Part shown: positions 17,235-25,230 of the stretch, piece by piece
How the letters are laid out: each line of letters begins with the position of its first letter
Position numbering within the stretch: the first letter of the stretch is position 1
NCBI RefSeq assembly: GCF_022524485.1
Contig: NZ_JAKXMK010000006.1
Coordinates: 62,001-126,000 of the forward strand
Direction: 5' to 3'
Length of the DNA: 64,000 nucleotides
Source: Pseudonocardia alaniniphila
Lineage (GTDB): Bacteria > Actinomycetota > Actinomycetes > Mycobacteriales > Pseudonocardiaceae
The notes under the pieces: model-generated
What the model saw: only the letters and a program-made list of their open reading frames with translations
Databases searched by the model: none
Told to the model about the DNA's origin: nothing
Program-made: the position numbers and the translations under genes

Positions 17235-18007
17235 CCACACCCGCCGTTCAGGTGGCGCCGACCGGCGCATCGCTGCTGCAGGTCGACGAGCTGACAGTGC
17301 GCTTCGGCGGCCTGGTGGCCGTGAACGCCGTGAGCTTCTCGGTGGCCGAGGGAGAGCTCCTCGGGATCATCGGCCCCAACGGCGCAGGCAAGACCACGAG
17401 CTTCAACGCCGTGGCCGGAGCGGTGCGCCCCACGTCGGGCACGATCACGCTGGGGGAGACCGTCGTCAGCGGGCTGCCACCCGAGCGGGTGGCCCGGCTC
17501 GGCATCGCCCGCACGTTCCAGTCGGTGCGACTGTTCCGGGCGATGAGCGTGGCGGAGAACGTCACGCTCGCGGCGAGCACGGTCTGCCGGTCACTGACCG
17601 CGGCGGCTCACCGGGCGGACGAGGTGGCGGAGCTGCTGTCCATGGGGTCGCTGATGAACGCCGAGGTCGGCGCCCTTCCCCTCGCCGACCAGAAGCGCGT
17701 GGAGATCGCCCGCGCACTGGCGCTGCGGCCACGGTTGCTGCTGCTCGACGAGATGATGAGCGGGCTCAACCAGGAGGAGACCCTCGACATCATCGGCGTC
17801 GTCCGGCAGCTGGGCGCGCAGGGCCTGACCATCATCGTCATCGAGCACGTGCTGAAGGTGATCATGGAGCTGAGCCACCGCGTCCTCGTGCTCGACCACG
17901 GGGCGTTGATCGCGCAGGGCGCGCCGCAGGAGGTCATGCGTGACCCGCAGGTGGTGGCGGCCTACCTGGGCCCGCAGGCGGCCCGGACGTTCGGGGAGCC
18001 GTCATGA
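17231..18007 (+). CDS. livG: ABC transporter ATP-binding protein (LivG-like)
   Basis: 258 aa, ATG overlapping the livM stop. Walker A is GPNGAGKTT, the Q-loop is ARTFQSVRLF, Walker B is LLLLDEMMSGLN, and the switch His is in VIEHVLKVI. The signature segment reads LPLADQKRVEIARAL, where most relatives have LPYGxQRRLEIARAL, a mild departure from canonical LSGGQ that is common in this subfamily. It powers import together with LivF. Confidence 0.92.
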   Translation: MTTPAVQVAPTGASLLQVDELTVRFGGLVAVNAVSFSVAEGELLGIIGPNGAGKTTSFNAVAGAVRPTSGTITLGETVVSGLPPERVARLGIARTFQSVRLFRAMSVAENVTLAASTVCRSLTAAAHRADEVAELLSMGSLMNAEVGALPLADQKRVEIARALALRPRLLLLDEMMSGLNQEETLDIIGVVRQLGAQGLTIIVIEHVLKVIMELSHRVLVLDHGALIAQGAPQEVMRDPQVVAAYLGPQAARTFGEPS

Positions 18008-18765
18008 GGATCCCCTGGTCGGCACGGGCAGGCCGATCGGCGTCGGCCGCGGCGGCCCCGCTGCGGGTGGACGGGCTCTCGGTCGCCTACGGCAACATCC
18101 GCGCGCTCGTCGACGTGTCCTTCGAGCTGCGGCCCGGCGAGTTCATGGGCGTGCTCGGCGCCAACGGAGCCGGCAAGTCGACGTTGCTGAAGGCGATCTC
18201 CGGCCTCGTCCGCCCGTCCGAGGGCACGATCTCGCTCGGCGAGAACTCGGTGCTCGGCCTCCCACCGCACCGCATCGCGGCGGCGGGGATCGCCCACGTG
18301 CCGGAGCGCAGGCGCGTCTTCCCGTCGCTCACGGTGCGGGACAACCTCGCTCTCGGCGCCTACGTGACGCCGCCTGCCGTGTCACGCGCCCAGCTCCTCG
18401 ACGAGGTCTTCTCCCTGTTCCCGAGGCTCGCGGAACGTGCGACACAGCCGGCCGGTTCGCTGAGCGGCGGCGAGCAGCAGATGCTCGCGGTGGGGCGCGC
18501 CCTGATGTTGAAGCCCCGGCTGCTGATGCTGGACGAACCCTCCCTCGGGCTCGCCCCCGTGATCGTCGAGGAGATGTTCGAGCGGCTGGCGCGCATCCAC
18601 CGCGAGCTCGACGTGTCGATCCTGCTCATCGAGCAGAACGCCACGCAGGCCCTCGAGGTGATCGAGCGGGCGATCGTGCTGACCACCGGGGTAGTCACTT
18701 TCCGCGGCTCCCGCGAGGAGCTGCTGGAAAGTGACTACCTCAAGCGGGCCTACCTCGGCCTCTAG
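18004..18765 (+). CDS. livF: ABC transporter ATP-binding protein (LivF-like)
   Basis: 253 aa, ATG overlapping the livG stop. Walker A is GANGAGKST, the signature is LSGGEQQMLAVGRALM, Walker B is LLMLDEPSLGLAP, and the switch His position is replaced by Gln in LIEQNATQAL, as is normal for LivF. The last codons overlap the tail of the convergent CMD-family gene by four bases (CTAG), leaving no room for a separate terminator. Confidence 0.93.
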   Translation: MRIPWSARAGRSASAAAAPLRVDGLSVAYGNIRALVDVSFELRPGEFMGVLGANGAGKSTLLKAISGLVRPSEGTISLGENSVLGLPPHRIAAAGIAHVPERRRVFPSLTVRDNLALGAYVTPPAVSRAQLLDEVFSLFPRLAERATQPAGSLSGGEQQMLAVGRALMLKPRLLMLDEPSLGLAPVIVEEMFERLARIHRELDVSILLIEQNATQALEVIERAIVLTTGVVTFRGSREELLESDYLKRAYLGL

Positions 18766-19388
18766 CCGGCGCTCTCGCGATGGCCGTTGCCCGATGCATC
18801 CCCAGCCGCCCGCCCGTCGGCGGAACTCAGGACGGGCGGCTGATCGGGGAGCGGGAATGCCTCGAGATAACGCTCGTAGTCGGGCTCGACGTCGATCTGC
18901 AGGGTGCCGAGGATGCGGATCACCGCGTTGTAGAACGAGATGATGATGACCAGGTCGACCAGGCGGGCCCGCCCGAGGTGCTCCTCGAGCGTCGCCCAGG
19001 TCTCGTCGGCCATCCGGCCGTCGGTGGTGATCTGTCTGGCCGCGGTGAGCACGGCCGTCTCCACCGGGCCGAGCCCGTGCTCCCGTCCCGCCGTGGCGGC
19101 GAGGACGGCGGTGATGTCGTCGTCGGACACGCCGAAGTCGTAGCCGATCTTCACGTGGTGGCTGAACTCGTACGGGCTGGCCGTGAGGTGCCCGACCTGC
19201 AGGATTGCGAGCTCACGCAGCCGTGGGTCGAGCTCACAGCCGTGCCGGATCCACTGCCCCAGCACGGAGAAGTGGCGCAGCCCGTCGGGGGAGTTGGCGA
19301 GGGCGCGGAAGAGGTTGATGGGGCGGGCGAGGAGCGGTCGGTCGGCCTCGGCCAGGTCGGATTCGGACAGGTAGGGAACGAGAGCCAT
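18762..19388 (-). CDS. Carboxymuconolactone decarboxylase (CMD)-family protein
   Basis: 208 aa from ATG 19388, preceded nine bases earlier by GGAG; an upstream ATG at 19403 has no ribosome site. The AhpD/CMD-like core spans roughly residues 40-130, with RELAILQVGHLTASPYEFSHH in the place where redox members carry a CxxC. No CxxC is present, so a gamma-carboxymuconolactone decarboxylase-like or purely structural role is likelier than peroxidase activity. It diverges from the cupin gene across a shared promoter, suggesting a part in the same ring- or ketone-degrading pathway. Confidence 0.85.
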   Translation of the reverse strand: MALVPYLSESDLAEADRPLLARPINLFRALANSPDGLRHFSVLGQWIRHGCELDPRLRELAILQVGHLTASPYEFSHHVKIGYDFGVSDDDITAVLAATAGREHGLGPVETAVLTAARQITTDGRMADETWATLEEHLGRARLVDLVIIISFYNAVIRILGTLQIDVEPDYERYLEAFPLPDQPPVLSSADGRAAGDASGNGHRESAG

Positions 19389-19476
19389 CGGTTTGAACTC
19401 CATCGTTCGTGGCGTCGTCGGAGTCGTTGACGCGGTGCCGCCCACATGGTTACCGTTCTTCAAGTAGTGACGCAAG

Positions 19477-19496
19477 GGTTCATAATTTGAAACCCG
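19477..19496. promoter_or_regulatory. Operator-like palindrome between CMD and cupin genes
   Basis: An imperfect 20-bp palindrome with arms GGGTT and AACCC surrounds TTCA-TAATT-TGAA (19480-19492). The inner element repeats the one before livH. It ends 10 bp from the cupin ATG and would control both divergent genes. Confidence 0.55.
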
Positions 19497-19506
19497 AGGT
19501 AGCGCG

Positions 19507-20025
19507 ATGAGCACTGAGGCCCTCGCTCCGTTCCGCGGACGGCAACCGTTCGCCATGGTTTCCGACCTGGTCGTACCGGGCGCCCTCGATCTGGACGCGG
19601 ACGATCGGCTCTGGGTGCCACAGGCGCCCGATGTCGCGTTCCGCCCGCTCCTGCTCTCGCCGTCGCAGGGCTACTTCGTGAACCTGCTCAGGGTGCGGCG
19701 CAGCGGGGTGCTGTCGAGGCACCGCCACGCCGGTCCGGTCCACTCGTTCACGCTGCGCGGCCGCTGGCACTACCTGGAGCACGACTGGGAGGCGACCGAG
19801 GGCGGCTACGCCTTCGAGCCGCCGGGGGAGACCCACACGCTCGTCGTTCCGGACGGCGTCGCGGAGATGATCACGCTCTTCCACGTCACGGGCAGCTACG
19901 TCTACGTCGACCCCGACGGCAGGGCCACGGGGTACGAGGACGTGTTCACCAAGATCGAGAACGCACGGCGGCACTACGCGGAGATCGGACTCGGCGCGGA
20001 GCGGGTCGAGGAGTTCCTCCGCTAG
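19507..20025 (+). CDS. Cupin dioxygenase, 2,4'-dihydroxyacetophenone dioxygenase-like
   Basis: 172 aa. A single cupin barrel has the metal-binding pattern RHRHAGPVHSFTLRG (His-x-His and a later His) and FEPPGETHTL. The segments LWVPQAPDVAFRPLLLS and GRWHYLEHDW are characteristic of the 2,4'-dihydroxyacetophenone dioxygenase group, non-haem iron enzymes that cleave a C-C bond next to a ketone to give a carboxylate and formate. The real substrate here is unknown. The downstream SDR begins 40 bp later, so the gene probably heads the long catabolic operon. Confidence 0.82.
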   Translation: MSTEALAPFRGRQPFAMVSDLVVPGALDLDADDRLWVPQAPDVAFRPLLLSPSQGYFVNLLRVRRSGVLSRHRHAGPVHSFTLRGRWHYLEHDWEATEGGYAFEPPGETHTLVVPDGVAEMITLFHVTGSYVYVDPDGRATGYEDVFTKIENARRHYAEIGLGAERVEEFLR

Positions 20026-20065
20026 TCAGCAGTCCGGCGATACGCGCGACGAAGGGGTCGACGAC

Positions 20066-20872
20066 ATGGGACAACGCGTGGCGGGCAAGGTGGCGGTCGT
20101 GGTCGGTGCCGGCCAGACGCCCGGACAGACCGCGGGCAACGGCCGGGCCACCGCCGTGCTGCTCGCCCGGGAAGGCGCCGCGGTGCTGGCGGCCGACCGC
20201 GATCTCGCGGCCGCGCAGGACACGGTCGCGGAGATCGAGGCCGAGGGTGGCAAGGCGCTCGCGGTGCAGGCCGACGTCACCGACGAGGACGCCGTGGCCG
20301 CGATGCTCGCCACCTGCGTCGAACGCTTCGGCCGGATCGACATCCTGCACAACAACGTCGGCGTGAGCATCGCGGGCGGCGACGCCCCGATCACCGAGAT
20401 CGAGGCCGACGCCTTCGCCCGCGTCACGGCGATCAACCTGCAGGGCATGGTGCTCACCTGCAAGCACGCCATCCCCGTGATGCGCGAGCAGGGCGGCGGG
20501 GTGATCACGAACATCTCGTCGATCGCGGCGAACATCAACTATCCCTACATCGCGTACCGCACGTCCAAGGCGGGCGTGGTGACGATGACCGAGCACATCG
20601 CGATCCGGAACGCGGAGTACGGCATCCGCGCCAACGCGATCCTGCCCGGCCTCATGGACACCCCCATGGCGATCGAGAACCGCGTCGGGCTCGGCGGCGC
20701 CACCCGCGAGCAGGTGATCGCCGAGCGCAACTCCCACGTGCCGCTGCGCAACAAGATGGGCACGGCGTGGGACGTCGCCCATGCCGCACTCTTCCTCGCC
20801 TCGGACGAGGCCTCGTTCATCACGGGTGTTGCTCTCGCCGTCGACGGCGGCCAGAGCCTCGCCGTCGGCTGA
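20066..20872 (+). CDS. Short-chain dehydrogenase/reductase (SDR)
   Basis: 268 aa, with GAAGGGG nine bases upstream of the ATG. The nucleotide-binding loop has the expanded form GAGQTPGQTAGNGRA, followed by LHNNVG, the catalytic Ser in NISSIAA and YRTSK (YxxxK). Its C-terminal FITGVALAVDGG is typical of classical SDRs. It probably oxidises a secondary alcohol with NAD. The same elongated glycine loop occurs in the SDR at 28993, so the two may act on related intermediates. Confidence 0.9.
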   Translation: MGQRVAGKVAVVVGAGQTPGQTAGNGRATAVLLAREGAAVLAADRDLAAAQDTVAEIEAEGGKALAVQADVTDEDAVAAMLATCVERFGRIDILHNNVGVSIAGGDAPITEIEADAFARVTAINLQGMVLTCKHAIPVMREQGGGVITNISSIAANINYPYIAYRTSKAGVVTMTEHIAIRNAEYGIRANAILPGLMDTPMAIENRVGLGGATREQVIAERNSHVPLRNKMGTAWDVAHAALFLASDEASFITGVALAVDGGQSLAVG

Positions 20873-20935
20873 CGTTCCCCCGCCCCGACGAATGTGCACC
20901 GCCTCCCCGCACCGACCCCGATCGGAGTCCCACCG

Positions 20936-20986
20936 ATGACACACGTCCGCGCACGCACGCCCCTGACTCGGGAGCCGGGCCCGTGA
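20936..20986 (+). CDS. Putative 16-aa leader peptide coupled to the E1-alpha gene
   Basis: ATG 20936 has GGAG eight bases upstream and encodes MTHVRARTPLTREPGP. Its TGA overlaps the GTG start of the E1-alpha gene in a GTGA arrangement. Too short for homology. The arrangement would let ribosomes terminate and re-initiate, coupling or tuning E1 expression; it could also be chance. Confidence 0.35.
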   Translation: MTHVRARTPLTREPGP

Positions 20987-21948
20987 GCACCCCGGCCGCG
21001 CCGACCGAGCAGCTTCTGGCCGACCTGCACCAGGTCTGGCGGATGCGGGCGTTTGAGGAGAAGGTCCGCGATCTGCGGCTCGCGGGCGACGCAGTCGGCT
21101 CGATCCACCTGGGCATCGGCCAGGAGGCGATCCCGGTCGGCGCAGCAGAGCTGATCGGTCCTGACGACGCCGTCTTCGCGACCTACCGCGGGCACTGCTG
21201 GGCCATGGCCTGCGGTGCGGCGCCCGCCGCCCTGTTCGGCGAGGTACTGGGCCGGGCCACCGGCACCAACGGGGGCCGGGGTGGATCAGCGCATCTCAGT
21301 GCCCCCGCCCACCGCTTCTTCGGCGAGAACAGCATCGTCGGAGCCGGGGCGCCGATCGCGGTGGGAGCGGCGCTCGCCGGCCGGTTCGACGGGTCCGGAC
21401 GCGTCGCCATCACGGTGTTCGGTGACGGCGCGATGAACCAGGGCGCGGTGCACGAGGCGATGAACTTCGCCGCCGCCATGAACCTGCCCGTCGTGTTCGT
21501 CTGCGAGAACAACACGTGGTCGGAGCTGACCCCCATCGACGAGATGGTGCGCGACGCGGTCCTCTACCGGCGCGCCGCGGCCTACGGCATCCCCGGCGAG
21601 CGGATCGACGGGAACGACCCCGCCGTCGTGCGCGACCGGCTCGGTGACGCCGTGGAGTTGGCCCGGGAGGGCGGCGGTCCGACGCTGGTCGAGGCGATGA
21701 CCGCGCGGCTGGTCGGCCACTACATCGGTGATGCCGAGCAGTACCGCAGGCCCGGCGAGCTCGACGAGGCCCGCAGGCGGGAGCCCGTCGCCCGGCTGAG
21801 CGGGCAGCTGCGGGCCGCCGGTGTGGACGAGACCGTGATCGAGGGCGCGGAGCGCGACGCCCGCGCGGAGATCGAGCAGGCGGCGGCCGAGGCGCTCGCC
21901 GCGCCGCTCGCCGACCCGGCGACCGCGAAGGACCACCTCTATGTCTGA
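20983..21948 (+). CDS. Thiamine-diphosphate-dependent dehydrogenase E1 component, alpha subunit
   Basis: 321 aa from GTG 20983. The TPP-binding motif GDGAMNQGAVHEAMNFAAAM ending in ENN, and the GRGGSAHL and ENSIVGAG segments, place it with acetoin/pyruvate/branched-chain 2-oxoacid dehydrogenase E1-alpha subunits. At 321 aa it resembles AcoA more than the longer branched-chain type. It decarboxylates a 2-oxo acid or cleaves an acyloin or diketone using TPP. The beta subunit overlaps it, but no E2 or E3 gene lies in this window. Confidence 0.9.
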   Translation: MSTPAAPTEQLLADLHQVWRMRAFEEKVRDLRLAGDAVGSIHLGIGQEAIPVGAAELIGPDDAVFATYRGHCWAMACGAAPAALFGEVLGRATGTNGGRGGSAHLSAPAHRFFGENSIVGAGAPIAVGAALAGRFDGSGRVAITVFGDGAMNQGAVHEAMNFAAAMNLPVVFVCENNTWSELTPIDEMVRDAVLYRRAAAYGIPGERIDGNDPAVVRDRLGDAVELAREGGGPTLVEAMTARLVGHYIGDAEQYRRPGELDEARRREPVARLSGQLRAAGVDETVIEGAERDARAEIEQAAAEALAAPLADPATAKDHLYV

Positions 21949-22969
21949 GACCTCTGCAACCGCGCTCCGTCCGGCACAGGCGGGCGGCACCGTCGCGAAG
22001 CTGACCTACGGCGAGGCCGTCAACGCGGCGTTGCGCCGCTGCCTGGAGGAGCTGCCGGAGACGCTGCTCTACGGCGAGGACATCGCCAAGCCCGGCGGTG
22101 TCTTCGGCGTCACCCGTGGGCTGCGCCGCGACTTCGGCGAGCGCGTCTTCGACACCCCGATCAGCGAGTCGGCGATCCTCGGCTCCGCCGTGGGCGCGGC
22201 CATGCTCGGCCGCCGTCCCATCGTGGAGATCATGTGGGCCGACTTCTCGCTGGTGGCCTTCGACCAGATCGTCAACCAGCTGGCCAACGTGCACTACGTC
22301 AGCCGCGGGGAGCTGCGGGCACCGGTCGTGGTGCGGACCCAGCAGGGCTCCGCCCCGGGAGCCTGCGCCCAGCACAGCCAGAGCCTGGAGGCGTTCTTCC
22401 TGCACGTTCCGGGCCTGCGGGTGTGCATGCCGTGGACCGCCCAGGACGCCTACGACCTGCTCGTCGCCGCCGTGTACTGCGACGACCCGACGATCGTGAT
22501 CGAGAACCGCACGCTCTACAGCGCCGGGAAGCAGGAGGTGGTGCTCGGCGGACCCGTGCAACCGCCCGGTGGTCTGCGGGTGCGCCACGAGGGATCCGAC
22601 GCCACGCTCGTCACCTGGGGGGCGATCACCGCACGGGCCGTGGCGGCCGCGTCCACGCTGGCGGAGCAGGGGGTGTCGCTGGAGGTGATCGAGGTGCCCT
22701 GGCTCAACCCGTTCCCCACGGAGGACGTCATCGAGCGGGTCCGGCACACCGGCAGGCTCGCCGTGCTGCACGAGGCCAACGTGACCGGCGGATTCGGCGC
22801 CGAGGTGGTGGCGCGCGTCGCGGGATCCGGCGTGGCGCTGCGCAGCCCGGCGCTGCGCCTCGGACTGCCCGACACACGGGTCCCGGCCGCGCCCAGCCTG
22901 GTGGCGGGCCTGCTTCCCGACAGCGACGGGATCGCGGCGTCGATAAAGGGCTGGCTCGCCGGCAGCTGA
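21941..22969 (+). CDS. Thiamine-diphosphate-dependent dehydrogenase E1 component, beta subunit
   Basis: 342 aa, starting inside the last codons of the alpha gene (8-base overlap). The transketolase-like pyrimidine domain contains LLYGEDIAKPGGVFGVTRGL and the TPP glutamate region FDTPISESAILGSAVGAA. The C-terminal domain has LEVIEVPWLNPFPTEDV. It forms the heterotetramer with the alpha subunit. The absence of a lipoyl E2 and an E3 suggests borrowing these from elsewhere or a stand-alone acyloin/diketone reaction. Confidence 0.9.
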   Translation: MSETSATALRPAQAGGTVAKLTYGEAVNAALRRCLEELPETLLYGEDIAKPGGVFGVTRGLRRDFGERVFDTPISESAILGSAVGAAMLGRRPIVEIMWADFSLVAFDQIVNQLANVHYVSRGELRAPVVVRTQQGSAPGACAQHSQSLEAFFLHVPGLRVCMPWTAQDAYDLLVAAVYCDDPTIVIENRTLYSAGKQEVVLGGPVQPPGGLRVRHEGSDATLVTWGAITARAVAAASTLAEQGVSLEVIEVPWLNPFPTEDVIERVRHTGRLAVLHEANVTGGFGAEVVARVAGSGVALRSPALRLGLPDTRVPAAPSLVAGLLPDSDGIAASIKGWLAGS

Positions 22970-22976
22970 GAGCTTC

Positions 22977-22996
22977 CGCCGCCTGCCGAGGCGGCG
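22977..22996 (+). terminator. Hairpin between E1-beta and the isomerase gene
   Basis: The arms CGCCGCCT and AGGCGGCG pair perfectly around a GCCG tetraloop, eight bases after the E1-beta stop. No T-run follows, so it may be an mRNA stabiliser or partial attenuator within the operon rather than a full terminator. Confidence 0.5.
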
Positions 22997-23044
22997 CACT
23001 GCAAGGACCCAGCGGGGCAACGCTCGAAGAAGGGACCACCGGCC

Positions 23045-23941
23045 GTGCACATCGTGTTGGGCGTGGACACGCTCTCGTACCACTGCCGCCTCGCCACCGG
23101 CGAGATCCGCCTGGAGGACGTGCTCCGCGAGGTCGCGGATCTGGGCGCGGCGTTCGTGCAGTTCAACGCCGTGCACGTCGCCGACCGGCCGGCAGCCGGG
23201 CTGGCGGCGCTGCGCGAACTCGCCGCCGACCTCGGCCTGGAGATCACGCTCTCCGGGGACGTGGTCGGCCGTGCGGACAAGGGCGACAGCGTCGACTCCG
23301 GCGTCGAGCGCATCCGGCGCTGGACGGAGCTGGCCGAGGCGATCGGGAGCCCGTTCGCCCGTGTCTCCTCCGGCTTCTACCGCAACGAGCTCATGGGCGC
23401 GCCGGACCGCATCGCCGCGGAGCAGCGCTACGTCACCGACGTGCTCCGCCGGGCGGTCGACGAGGTGCCCGGCGACGTACAGATCCTGCTCGAGAACCAC
23501 TCCGACTTCACGGCCGAGGAGTACGTCGAGATCATCGACGGGGTCGGGAGCGACCGCGTGGCCGTCTTCCTCGACCTCATCAACCCGATCTCCTCGTTGC
23601 AGGACCCGCTCACCGTGATCAGCAGGCTCGCCCCGCTCGCGCCCGCCGGGCACGCCAAGGACTTCCGCATCGAGTCGCGCTACGTCGAGGACCGGTTCCA
23701 CCGCCGCGGGTTCGACGTGCAGTGGTGCTACCCCGGTGAGGGCGTCGCCGACCTGACCTCCCTGATGGGCGTGCTCGTGGCCCAGGACGAGCGCGCCGAG
23801 CCCTACCGGCTCTCCGTGGAGGGCCTCGACAACTACCCCGGCGTCGCCGACCAGCGGGAACGGCTGGGGGCTTCCCTGGGGTTCCTGAGCTCTCTTCTGG
23901 TGGGCGCGCCCCCGGCGCAGCCCGCCGGTGCCGCGCGGTGA
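23045..23941 (+). CDS. Sugar phosphate isomerase/epimerase-like TIM-barrel protein
   Basis: 298 aa from a GTG preceded by AAGAAGGGA. The sequence fits the AP-endonuclease-2/xylose-isomerase-like TIM barrel: GVDTLSYHCR at the first strand, ARVSSGFYR, LLENHSDFT with a probable metal-ligand Glu, VFLDLINP and AGHAKDFRIE with His and Asp/Lys ligands. Such proteins isomerise or epimerise sugar-like acids, or act as dehydratases or inosose-type enzymes. Its stop overlaps the GTG of the binding-protein gene. The exact reaction is unknown. Confidence 0.8.
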   Translation: MHIVLGVDTLSYHCRLATGEIRLEDVLREVADLGAAFVQFNAVHVADRPAAGLAALRELAADLGLEITLSGDVVGRADKGDSVDSGVERIRRWTELAEAIGSPFARVSSGFYRNELMGAPDRIAAEQRYVTDVLRRAVDEVPGDVQILLENHSDFTAEEYVEIIDGVGSDRVAVFLDLINPISSLQDPLTVISRLAPLAPAGHAKDFRIESRYVEDRFHRRGFDVQWCYPGEGVADLTSLMGVLVAQDERAEPYRLSVEGLDNYPGVADQRERLGASLGFLSSLLVGAPPAQPAGAAR

Positions 23942-25197
23942 GACTCCGGCTGCCGGGTGCGGTCGTGGCGGCGGTCCTGCTCGCCGCCGCCACGGCGTGC
24001 AGCGGCGGGATCGCGTTCCAGGACCGCTCCAGCGGCGCGGTGGACTGCGGCGCGGGCGTGAAGATCGGCGCGCCCTACCCACTCAGCGGCGTGTGGGCGG
24101 AGAACGGCCAGAACTCGCTCAACGGGATGCTGCTCGCGGCCGACGAGATCAACGCGGCGGGCGGGATCCGTGCCCTGCACGGCGCGAAGATCAGCATCGT
24201 CAGCGGCGACACCAGCTCCGACAACCCGGGCCAGGCCAAGACCGTCACCGAGAACATGCTGCAGGGCAACGACATGTCGGCCGTGGTCGGCTCCTACCTG
24301 AGCAGCATGACGCTCACGACGGTGATCGCCACCGAGACCCGGAAGGTCCCCCTGCTGACCCAGTCCTTCGTCGACGAGCTGACACAGAAGGGCTACCACT
24401 ACCTGTTCCAGATCCCGCCGAAGGCATCGGCGTTCGGCACGGAGACGATGAAGGCCGTGGCCGGCGTCTTCGCCGAGCAGAGCCGCAGCCTGCGGACGGT
24501 CGCCGTGGCGGGCAGCGACGACGCGTCCACCAAGGCACAGAGCGCCGGGATCGTGGCCGGGTCGCAGGCGCAGGGCCTCGACGTGCGCGAGCAGGTGACG
24601 TTCCCGAACGGGCTCTCCGACGCCACGGCCGTGGTGAGCAGGCTCGCCGACGCACGCACCGACGTGATCGTGCTCGGCGGCAACGTCTCCGACCTGTCGC
24701 TCATCATCCGGGGTCTGCGCTCCCGCGGTGTCACGACGCCGATCGCCACGTCGGGCGGAGGGGGTGCGCTCACCCCGCAGTTCTCCGCGGCCCTGGGCCC
24801 TGCCGCCGACGGCATCATGGCGTCGGCGGCCTGGAACGCCGACCTGAAGCTCCCCGGCGTTCCCGAGGTGGCCGCGGCCTACCAGCAGAAGTACGGCGTG
24901 TTCATGCCACAGGAGGCCGGCGAGTCGTGGGCGGCGGTCCACGAGCTCGCGCAGCTGATGGAGTCGGGTGCCACCTGTGACCCGGCGCTGATCCGCCAGG
25001 CGCTGGTCACCACCGACTTCACCGAGGGCCCCGCATCGGCGGTGCCGCCGGGCAAGGTCGGGTTCGACGGGACCGGGGCGAACAAGTACATCGTGCCGAT
25101 CCTCGTCCAGTGGCAGGGCGGCGCGCTGCGCACCGTCTACCCGCCCGACGTCGCCGCGGTGGCAGCGCTCCCGCTCGGCGGCGGACAGGGCACCTGA
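23938..25197 (+). CDS. Liv-type periplasmic-binding lipoprotein of ABC transporter
   Basis: 419 aa, GTG overlapping the previous stop. A lipoprotein signal peptide is visible: MRLRLPG, a hydrophobic stretch, then the lipobox LAAATAC with Cys near residue 21. The rest is a Peripla_BP_6 fold: IGAPYPLSGVWAENGQNSLNGM, ADEINAAGGI, VVGSYLSSMT and a C-terminal GKVGFDGTGANKYIVPILVQW. It almost certainly delivers substrate to LivHMGF encoded 6 kb upstream. Its location among the catabolic enzymes implies the ligand is the pathway substrate. Confidence 0.9.
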   Translation: MRLRLPGAVVAAVLLAAATACSGGIAFQDRSSGAVDCGAGVKIGAPYPLSGVWAENGQNSLNGMLLAADEINAAGGIRALHGAKISIVSGDTSSDNPGQAKTVTENMLQGNDMSAVVGSYLSSMTLTTVIATETRKVPLLTQSFVDELTQKGYHYLFQIPPKASAFGTETMKAVAGVFAEQSRSLRTVAVAGSDDASTKAQSAGIVAGSQAQGLDVREQVTFPNGLSDATAVVSRLADARTDVIVLGGNVSDLSLIIRGLRSRGVTTPIATSGGGGALTPQFSAALGPAADGIMASAAWNADLKLPGVPEVAAAYQQKYGVFMPQEAGESWAAVHELAQLMESGATCDPALIRQALVTTDFTEGPASAVPPGKVGFDGTGANKYIVPILVQWQGGALRTVYPPDVAAVAALPLGGGQGT

Positions 25198-25230
25198 CCG
25201 CAGGTTCGGACATTCGAGGAAAGGCACGCG

